The translations under genes and the position numbers were made by a program. A stretch of DNA of 12,643 bases. Origin: Candidatus Cloacimonadota bacterium. GTDB taxonomy: Bacteria > Cloacimonadota > Cloacimonadia > JGIOTU-2. Of the stretch, positions 6,619 to 12,643 are shown in pieces. Every line of letters starts with the position of its first letter. Within the stretch, counting starts at the first letter, position 1. The DNA lies in the NCBI GenBank assembly GCA_014382685.1, contig JACNJG010000101.1, positions 1 through 12,643 on the forward strand, read 5' to 3'. The notes beneath the pieces are model-generated. The model was not told where the DNA came from. It was given only the letters and a program-made list of their open reading frames with translations, and searched no databases.

Positions 6619-7560
6619 ATGAGAACAAAAAAAAGCTATTTCCCATTCGGATATATCTTACCTGCATTTCTAATAGTATTCGCTTTCCGTCTCATACCAA
6701 TAGTGCTCTCCTTTATCATCAGCTTCTTCAAATGGACAATTCACGGTCCCGAAAAATTCATAGGACTCCAAAACTATATAAAACTTTTCCAGGATCCAGG
6801 ATTCTGGCAATCCCTGATCAATACCTTTTACCTTGTTGTTTTTATCGTACCGATAACCCTTATCTTGTCGCTTTTTTTTGCAAATCTTCTTAACAGAACA
6901 AAAAAATTATCCGGGCTATTCAGGACAACATATTTCATTCCCACAGTAACTTCTCTTGTGGCTATCTCAATTCTTTGGAAACTGATCTTCTCACCTCATG
7001 GCGGACTGATGAACCATGTGCTCGGCTTCTTCAGTATTCATGGTTTGAACTGGCTTTCTGAGCCAAGAGGAATTTTCACTCTTCTCTTTGGTACGATAGG
7101 CATCAATATACCCAAAGCATTTGGCGGACCTTCACTCGCCCTATTTGCGATAATAATTGTCAGCATCTGGAGAAGTCTCGGTTACAATACGATTATATAT
7201 CTGGCAGGACTCCAGAATATTCCGGAAGTGTACTATGAAGCTGCCGATATAGATGGTGCAAGTAAATGGAAACAATTTTTTAATATTACCGTCCCCCTTA
7301 TTTCTCCTACAACTTTTTATGTTCTTATCATGACGACTATTGTAACATTCCAAGTCTTCTCACAGGTATATTTAATGACAGGACCGCCAATCGGAGGTCC
7401 GCTTGGAACTACAAAGGTCATTGTTTATTATATCTTTGAAATGGGTTTTGGTGAATCTCAAAATCTCAGCTATGCAAGTGCAATTGCTTTAGTGCTATTT
7501 TTCATTATCCTTGGTCTGACCATGCTCCAAAAGCGGCTTGAAAAGAAGGTGCAGTACTAA
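6619..7560 (+). CDS. Sugar ABC transporter permease, MalF/UgpA type
   Basis: A 313-residue inner-membrane permease of the CUT1 carbohydrate uptake family. The diagnostic EAA loop is at about 206-227: Y-E-A-A-D-I-D-G-A-S, then I-T-V-P-L-I-S-P, the site that docks the ATPase. About six membrane segments are visible, the first at 11-35. A W-L-S-E-P loop at 145-149, typical of MalF/UgpA relatives, is followed by a roughly 20-residue G/I/P-rich insertion before the L-A-L-F-A-I-I-I membrane span. Its stop overlaps the start of the partner permease by one base (TAATG). The substrate cannot be read from the sequence, and no binding protein or ATPase gene is adjacent. It follows the tRNA cluster directly. 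Confidence 0.93.
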   Translation: MRTKKSYFPFGYILPAFLIVFAFRLIPIVLSFIISFFKWTIHGPEKFIGLQNYIKLFQDPGFWQSLINTFYLVVFIVPITLILSLFFANLLNRTKKLSGLFRTTYFIPTVTSLVAISILWKLIFSPHGGLMNHVLGFFSIHGLNWLSEPRGIFTLLFGTIGINIPKAFGGPSLALFAIIIVSIWRSLGYNTIIYLAGLQNIPEVYYEAADIDGASKWKQFFNITVPLISPTTFYVLIMTTIVTFQVFSQVYLMTGPPIGGPLGTTKVIVYYIFEMGFGESQNLSYASAIALVLFFIILGLTMLQKRLEKKVQY

Positions 7561-8549
7561 TGCTCAAAAGATATTTCGGCAAATGTTTCTCTTATTTTAT
7601 GCTCATTCTCTGTGGGTTGATCATGGTAGTGCCTTTTATCTGGATGGTTTCCACTTCACTAAAATCTCAAACTGCAATAAATAAAGGGAGCGTGGGCTTT
7701 ATTCCTATTGAGTTTGTGAACTATTATATTCATGACGGCAAGAAAGAGCTTTGTGAGATAGTTACTGAAGAAGAAGATCTCTCGGTAATAAACATCTATG
7801 GCAATGATGGAAAAACATTCAAAGAATCCTATGTAAAAGTGCCGACCGAGAATATCACATCATCAAAAAAACTGAAATTCCACTTGAATAATTACATAGA
7901 GGCATTTACAAAAGTGCCTTTCGGCAGGTATTTCCTAAATACATTATTTGTCTCATTATCTGTTCTGATCGGTGTACTCATCACTTCATCACTTGCTGCA
8001 TATGCATTTGCACGTATGCGGTTCAAAGGGAGAGATTTCATTTTCTACCTATTCATCAGCATGATGATGGTACCCCAGCCGATATATCTTATTCCTTCAT
8101 ACTTCCTGCTTACAAAACTCGGATGGATAAATACCTACCAAGCACTCATCATACCATGGATCGCAAATATATTCAGTATCTTCTTATTACGCCAGCAGTT
8201 TAAGACAATTCCGCAAGACCTCTTTGATGCAGCAGTCATAGACGGATGCTCCCAGTTTGAGATACTCTGGAGGATCGTACTGCCGATCTCCAAACCAATT
8301 CTTGCGACAACTGCGATATTCTCTCTTATTGCCAGTTGGAACAGCTTCATGTGGCCTCTCGTAATGACCAGCAGTGATAAACTGCGTGTGCTGCAGGTTG
8401 GTCTTTCGTATTTTGCTCAGGAGGCATCTTCAAGCACCACACTACTCATGTCCGCATCAACTTTCTCGATAGCGCCTCTGCTTATTATATTCCTTTTTGC
8501 ACAAAAACAGATCATATCCAGCTTTATCTCAAGTGGTTTAAAAGGTTAA
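7560..8549 (+). CDS. Sugar ABC transporter permease, MalG/UgpE type
   Basis: A 329-residue partner permease of the same CUT1 importer. The EAA loop reads L-F-D-A-A-V-I-D-G-C at 221-230, then I-V-L-P-I-S-K-P at 239-246. TM1 covers about 10-30, and the V-P-F-I-W-M-V-S-T-S-L-K motif after it is typical of MalG relatives. The R-Y-F-L-N-T-L-F-V-S motif marks the start of the second span at 123. The protein is about 50 residues longer than typical because of a charged insertion at roughly 55-105, between TM1 and TM2 and so predicted to be outside the membrane. An AAGGTG Shine-Dalgarno lies within the end of the previous gene, 8 nt before the ATG. The 39 nt after its stop contain no terminator. Confidence 0.93.
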   Translation: MLKRYFGKCFSYFMLILCGLIMVVPFIWMVSTSLKSQTAINKGSVGFIPIEFVNYYIHDGKKELCEIVTEEEDLSVINIYGNDGKTFKESYVKVPTENITSSKKLKFHLNNYIEAFTKVPFGRYFLNTLFVSLSVLIGVLITSSLAAYAFARMRFKGRDFIFYLFISMMMVPQPIYLIPSYFLLTKLGWINTYQALIIPWIANIFSIFLLRQQFKTIPQDLFDAAVIDGCSQFEILWRIVLPISKPILATTAIFSLIASWNSFMWPLVMTSSDKLRVLQVGLSYFAQEASSSTTLLMSASTFSIAPLLIIFLFAQKQIISSFISSGLKG

Positions 8550-8588
8550 AAACTTTACAAATCTTTCCATCATAAAAAAATCATATCT

Positions 8589-11492
8589 ATGATTAATCAC
8601 AAAAATATTCTTATTACGGATATCGGAAGCACAACCACAAAAGCTGTCCTTTTTCAAAAGGATTCTGATTCTTTCAAACTTATTGCTCTGAAAAATGTCG
8701 GCACGACCGTTGAGCGTCCTCAGGAAGATGTTAAGATCGGAATTTTCGATTCTATTCAACAGCTTGAAAAAATCTCAGGAATTCAACTTCTTGAAAAATA
8801 CTCAACCCCAGAAAATCTTCATTTCAATAAAGACACCCTCTATCTCACCACAAGCAGTGCAGGAGGTGGATTGCAGATAATTGTCTTTGGACTCACGCTC
8901 TTTGATTCTGCCAGTAGTGCAAAACGAGCTGCGTACGGCTCGGGTGGAGTGATCCTGGACACTTTTGCCATCAATGATAATCGAACTCCTGTTGAAAAAA
9001 TGCAGCTTATTCGTTTGCTACGACCTGATATTATTTTATTTTCAGGTGGCACAGATGGAGGAAATATCAGCAGCATTGTCCGCATGGGGGAATTGCTTTC
9101 TCTGGCACATCCAAAGCCAAAATTCGGAGATAAAACAAAGATCCCGCTGGTGTATGCCGGCAATAAGGATGCGCAATCATTCATACAATCACTCTTTTAT
9201 GATAAATTTCAACTTTACATAGTTCCAAATATTCGACCCACTTTGCAAGATGAAAACCTTCCACCTGCTCAGGAAAAAATACATCAGCTTTTTATGGATA
9301 ATGTTATGGAGCAGGCACCGGGTTACGGCTCGCTGAAAAAAGTCGTTTCCGATGATATCATACCAACTCCTTCCGGAGTTATAAACGCACTTCGGCTTGT
9401 CAGTAAAGAAATAGGTAAAAATGTCATTTCCGTAGATATTGGCGGTGCAACAACTGATGTCTTCTCGAACATTATGGGCAAGTACTATCGCACTGTAAGC
9501 GCCAATTATGGAATGAGTTACAGTATTTCTAATGTAATGAAAGATACTACTTTTGAGAGAATTCAAAGGTGGCTGCCAGCGGATATTGATGAGCATTATA
9601 TCAGAAATTATATCGCAAATAAGATGCTATACCCGCTTTACATTCCAAAAGATGATGCTCAGGTTGCCATCGAACACGCAGTGGCACGAGAAGCGATACG
9701 GATGTCCAAAAAGCACCACATGAAAATGCACTTCAACACACAAAAGATCGGATTCCTCGACAGATTGAAACACATGGATCTCGATAAATTTCTGGAATGC
9801 TTCTACGTGGAAAAACTGCAAGAGCAGCGATCCTTCCACATGAAGGACGTCGGGATCATGATAGGTGCAGGCGGAGTGCTGTCAAATGCCCCTTCGAACA
9901 AACATGCTCTGCTTACTATTTGTGACGGATTGAAACCCGAAGGAATTACTGAAATTTGGCGAGATATTCATTTCATCTCACCACACTTAGGCAAGCTGAG
10001 TGAAGTGGACAGCAAACTTGCATCCGAACTTCTACAAAAAGAGTGCTATCAGAAAATCGGCATCTGTATCCGTCCGGTTTGCAAAAACATGAAACCCGAC
10101 CAGAAAGTAATGGAAATTCTAGTTGTAGATAAATCTCATACAATAAAATCAAATACAATAAAATATTTTTCTAATGATGAATCTACACTTCAGAAAATTC
10201 TAATAAAACTCGAAAAGGGCTTTTCTTTTGGGAATAGTGAACACGAATTCGAGCTTGAGACCGAGCTGCCAATTCTAATTGATACCCGTTTTAGAGATAA
10301 TACTGCTTTTGAACAATACAATGCAGAGATGAAGCTATTTGATATTGAAAACCACCAAAAGGAACTCGAAGATTGCTTCTCATCTTTTCTAAAAAACATA
10401 AAAATAGAAAATGGCACTTTTACCATAAAGAGGGAGCTTCCCTACTCGGGTGAGATATTTGTCTCAAAAGATGAAGAAGTGAAACCATTCACATTGATCG
10501 GTGAAAACAAATATGCGCCTCCCAAAATTTACGTGCTTTCACTCTTCACTTTGGATTACCTCGATCTGAATCCTGAGCTGATGGAAAAGAGTATGCTTGT
10601 GAAGGAAGGTGATTCCGTAAAATTCAATCAGAAGATCATCGAAATTTCAGACAGAGGAATAATCTCTGCTTTCTCCGGTAAGAGCCATGAATACCGTACC
10701 CCTGTTCGCGGTAAGATCGAGCATATAAATTTTGAAGCAGGCACTATAATTCTGCGGGAAATCCAGGATTATTCTACAAAGCCGCTTTATATAAATATTG
10801 CACAAGAACTCAAAATCGATCCCAAGCATATCAAGGGATATCTCAAGAAACGTGAAGGTGATTTTGTTGAAACTTATGAACCGCTTGCATCACGGCTTGA
10901 TAAGGATTTCAGCAAAGTCATGCCCTCACCTGCAACAGGTGTCATCACAGCAATAGATACCAAAAAAGGCACAGTAACCATTCAATATAAGAATGACCCC
11001 TACCGCATATTTGCAAACGTGAGCGGAAAAGTTATCGATGTCGAGGAAAATCTCTCTGCAACTATCCAGTACAAAGGAAATAAGCTGGATGGCATTATTG
11101 GATTTGGCGGAGAAAAAACAAGCGGAATGCTTATCATAAATGAATCTCATCTTGAAAAGGATGAGAAATATCGTGATAAAATACTCGTGTGCTTTGAGAA
11201 AATTTCTTATGACTTCTTGCGAGATTGTGCTGAACTCGATGTTGCAGGTGTAATTGCTCCATCGATAGACAACAAAGACCTTGTTGAATTTCTTGGCCAG
11301 GAGATCGGCGTGGCGCTCACAGGCAATGAAAACATACCATTCCCGATAATATTGACAGAAGGATTCGGCAATTTCAGAATGAATGTCGTCTTTGAAACTT
11401 TCTTCAAAGAACATCAACATAAAAAGATTTATATAAATGGTCACACCCAGATCCGTGCCGGTGTTGTTCGACCTCAAATGATAATTTTTTAA
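8589..11492 (+). CDS. GlmL/MutL-like ASKHA-fold protein with long beta-rich C-terminal extension
   Basis: A 967-residue protein. The N-terminal part matches GlmL/MutL (pfam MutL), actin-fold proteins linked to B12-dependent glutamate mutase and aminomutases and thought to act as chaperone or reactivase. ATPase-fold motifs seen: D-I-G-S-T-T-T-K-A at 11-19, S-A-G-G-G-L-Q at 90-96, A-K-R-A-A-Y-G at 111-117, S-G-G-T-D-G-G at 152-158, V-D-I-G-G-A-T-T-D at 282-290 and I-G-A-G-G-V at 425-430. Residues beyond about 500 are an extension. It contains two related beta-rich units (about 669-724 and 751-800), each ending in a G-x-I-x-x-I/H...G-T-I/V-x-I pattern like sandwich-hybrid or lipoyl-type barrels. 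A final block at 830-967 follows, with G-F-G-G-E, G-V-A-L-T-G-N-E, L-T-E-G-F-G and I-N-G-H-T-Q-I-R-A-G-V-V-R-P. I recall a similar C-terminal block in uncharacterised Chloroflexota proteins. No Shine-Dalgarno precedes the ATG, and no mutase gene is adjacent. The client is unknown. Confidence 0.8.
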   Translation: MINHKNILITDIGSTTTKAVLFQKDSDSFKLIALKNVGTTVERPQEDVKIGIFDSIQQLEKISGIQLLEKYSTPENLHFNKDTLYLTTSSAGGGLQIIVFGLTLFDSASSAKRAAYGSGGVILDTFAINDNRTPVEKMQLIRLLRPDIILFSGGTDGGNISSIVRMGELLSLAHPKPKFGDKTKIPLVYAGNKDAQSFIQSLFYDKFQLYIVPNIRPTLQDENLPPAQEKIHQLFMDNVMEQAPGYGSLKKVVSDDIIPTPSGVINALRLVSKEIGKNVISVDIGGATTDVFSNIMGKYYRTVSANYGMSYSISNVMKDTTFERIQRWLPADIDEHYIRNYIANKMLYPLYIPKDDAQVAIEHAVAREAIRMSKKHHMKMHFNTQKIGFLDRLKHMDLDKFLECFYVEKLQEQRSFHMKDVGIMIGAGGVLSNAPSNKHALLTICDGLKPEGITEIWRDIHFISPHLGKLSEVDSKLASELLQKECYQKIGICIRPVCKNMKPDQKVMEILVVDKSHTIKSNTIKYFSNDESTLQKILIKLEKGFSFGNSEHEFELETELPILIDTRFRDNTAFEQYNAEMKLFDIENHQKELEDCFSSFLKNIKIENGTFTIKRELPYSGEIFVSKDEEVKPFTLIGENKYAPPKIYVLSLFTLDYLDLNPELMEKSMLVKEGDSVKFNQKIIEISDRGIISAFSGKSHEYRTPVRGKIEHINFEAGTIILREIQDYSTKPLYINIAQELKIDPKHIKGYLKKREGDFVETYEPLASRLDKDFSKVMPSPATGVITAIDTKKGTVTIQYKNDPYRIFANVSGKVIDVEENLSATIQYKGNKLDGIIGFGGEKTSGMLIINESHLEKDEKYRDKILVCFEKISYDFLRDCAELDVAGVIAPSIDNKDLVEFLGQEIGVALTGNENIPFPIILTEGFGNFRMNVVFETFFKEHQHKKIYINGHTQIRAGVVRPQMIIF

Positions 11493-11497
11493 ATGAC

Positions 11498-11770
11498 ATG
11501 AGAACATTACATATTATCGTAACAGGCATTGTGCAAGGCGTTTGCTTCCGCTATTTCACTTCATATAATGCGAAGCAATTCGGCATACACGGCTATGTAA
11601 AGAACCTATCCAATGGTGATGTCGAGATCATAGCACAAAGCGAAACGCAAAATCTGCAACCCTTTTTAGAAAAACTCAAGTTAGGACCCCCCGCAGCACG
11701 TGTGGATGACATCAAGATCGAAGAAGACACGGAACAAACTGAATATGATTCCTTTGAGATTGCTTACTAA
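11498..11770 (+). CDS. acyP: Acylphosphatase
   Basis: A 90-residue cytoplasmic enzyme of the usual length that hydrolyses acyl phosphates. Both signatures are present: G-I-V-Q-G-V-C-F-R at 10-18 with catalytic R18, and G-Y-V-K-N-L-S-N-G-D-V-E at 32-43 with catalytic N36. It starts 5 nt after the stop of the GlmL-like gene with no clear Shine-Dalgarno, so coupling is likely. Its last 26 nt overlap the start of the LysM/M23 gene. Confidence 0.95.
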   Translation: MRTLHIIVTGIVQGVCFRYFTSYNAKQFGIHGYVKNLSNGDVEIIAQSETQNLQPFLEKLKLGPPAARVDDIKIEEDTEQTEYDSFEIAY

Positions 11771-12643
11771 ACTTTTCATACTTTTTTTGTGCATCTCTCT
11801 TTTAGGATTCTCTCCCAATCCCAAATATATTACCGAATCCGATGAATACCACGTTGTGAAGAAGGGTGACACGCTCTACTCGATCGCAAAGAAATACGAA
11901 ACAACTGTCGATGCTCTCAAGAGGATCAACAATCTTCCCTCAGATAAAATACTTATCGGGCAAAAAATTTACCTCCGTAACAAAGAACATCCACATCAAT
12001 ATTATGTGACCAAACGGGATATTCCTTCAAATGGCTATCATGTTATTCAAAAAGGAGAAACGCTTTACCGGCTTTCTAAAATTTATGATATCCCCATCGA
12101 GCGATTGATGGAGCTTAACCAACTTACTTCTTACACGATAAAAGCCGGTGAGAAATTATTGTTGAAGGGTAAGCCCGGACAAACCACTATTTCAGTTACT
12201 CAAGTTAAAGAATATGAACCGGATAAAATAGAACAGCCAAAGCAAACTAAGACAAAAACAGAAACAACAAAACAACCAACTAAGCAAATAAAAAAACCGA
12301 AATATCATATTGTGAAAAAGGGTGAAACGCTTTACAGGATCGCTTCGACTTACGGATTATCTATTTATGAATTGAAGAACTATAATGGGTTGAGTTCGAA
12401 TAATATTTTTGTTGGACAGAAGCTCTATCTGGAAACCCAGTCAAAAAATGACAATGAAAAATATACCATTCCCAAACCGGTTATAAAGAAATCGGAATTT
12501 CAGAAATACGGAATCATCTGGCCCTGTATCGGGCAGATCACTTCGGGATTCGGCACACGTGACGGCAAGCCGCATAAAGGACTCGATATTGCCTGCCCTG
12601 AAGGCACACCTCTGAAAGCTGTTCTTAATGGTGAAGTTGCATA
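11745..12643 (+). CDS. Secreted LysM x3 / M23 (LytM) family peptidase, C-terminus off window
   Basis: An open frame of 299 codons runs off the right edge. The ATG at 11745 lies inside the acyP gene and gives a good signal peptide: M-I-P-L-R-L-L-T-K-L followed by a hydrophobic run to about residue 23. No in-frame stop breaks it. Three LysM peptidoglycan-binding domains lie at about 35-78, 98-141 and 187-229, each with a G-D/E-T-L-Y-x-I/L-x-K/S core. A Thr/Lys/Gln-rich linker (about 160-185) separates the second and third. The M23 domain begins near 258 with G-F-G-T-R-D-G and the zinc-site H277-K-G-L-D281. The second catalytic motif, HxH, would lie beyond the edge, so I cannot tell an active endopeptidase from an EnvC/NlpD-type amidase activator. 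It probably acts in cell wall remodelling or division. Confidence 0.92.
   Translation, partial: MIPLRLLTKLFILFLCISLLGFSPNPKYITESDEYHVVKKGDTLYSIAKKYETTVDALKRINNLPSDKILIGQKIYLRNKEHPHQYYVTKRDIPSNGYHVIQKGETLYRLSKIYDIPIERLMELNQLTSYTIKAGEKLLLKGKPGQTTISVTQVKEYEPDKIEQPKQTKTKTETTKQPTKQIKKPKYHIVKKGETLYRIASTYGLSIYELKNYNGLSSNNIFVGQKLYLETQSKNDNEKYTIPKPVIKKSEFQKYGIIWPCIGQITSGFGTRDGKPHKGLDIACPEGTPLKAVLNGEVA

Noticed and set aside
10926..11507. A 193-codon minus-strand open frame opposite the GlmL-like gene
   Set aside because: It lies fully antisense to a well-supported gene, has a Cys/Phe/Ile-rich composition with no recognisable motif, and has no ribosome binding site. It is a codon-bias shadow.
1..12643. 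CRISPR arrays, insertion sequences, toxin-antitoxin or retron-like systems
   Set aside because: I saw no regularly spaced repeats, no transposase, reverse transcriptase or nuclease motifs, and no terminal inverted repeats.

Overview
The window is an AT-rich bacterial chromosome segment with tight gene packing. A PorU/gingipain-like C25 peptidase with type IX secretion-style architecture, a GlmL/MutL-type actin-fold protein and a low-GC background together suggest a member of the FCB superphylum, most plausibly a Cloacimonadota-like lineage. That placement is inference; no rRNA is present to confirm it.

Left half (1-6098), all on the minus strand, reading right to left: NAD kinase, phosphatidylglycerophosphate synthase (overlapping stop/start), a two-TM protein of unknown function with a Gly/Tyr-rich tail, a minimal NfeD-like membrane protein, ribosomal protein S20 (rpsT, probably with its own promoter), then a large secreted C25-family cysteine peptidase. 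The peptidase starts at a TTG 8 nt after the rpsT stop and runs off the left edge with 1035 codons visible.

Centre (6099-6600): a 137-bp divergent intergenic region, then four plus-strand tRNA genes in a row: Ser(UGA), Ser(GCU), Gln(UUG), Gln(CUG). All carry an encoded CCA.

Right half (6619-12643), all on the plus strand: two CUT1-type sugar ABC permeases with overlapping stop/start, a 967-residue GlmL/MutL-like ASKHA-fold protein with a long C-terminal extension, acylphosphatase, and the start of a secreted triple-LysM/M23 peptidase that runs off the right edge. No visible terminator separates the last tRNA from the first permease (18 nt), so the tRNAs and the transporter operon may share a transcript. 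Neither a solute-binding protein nor an ATPase for the transporter is in the window, and no B12-dependent mutase lies beside the GlmL-like gene.

The window is mainly housekeeping plus envelope and secretion functions. I found no CRISPR array, IS element, prophage or clear defence system. The least explained items are the 967-residue GlmL-like fusion with an internally repeated beta-rich tail, the GY-tailed two-TM protein, and the tRNA-transporter junction.
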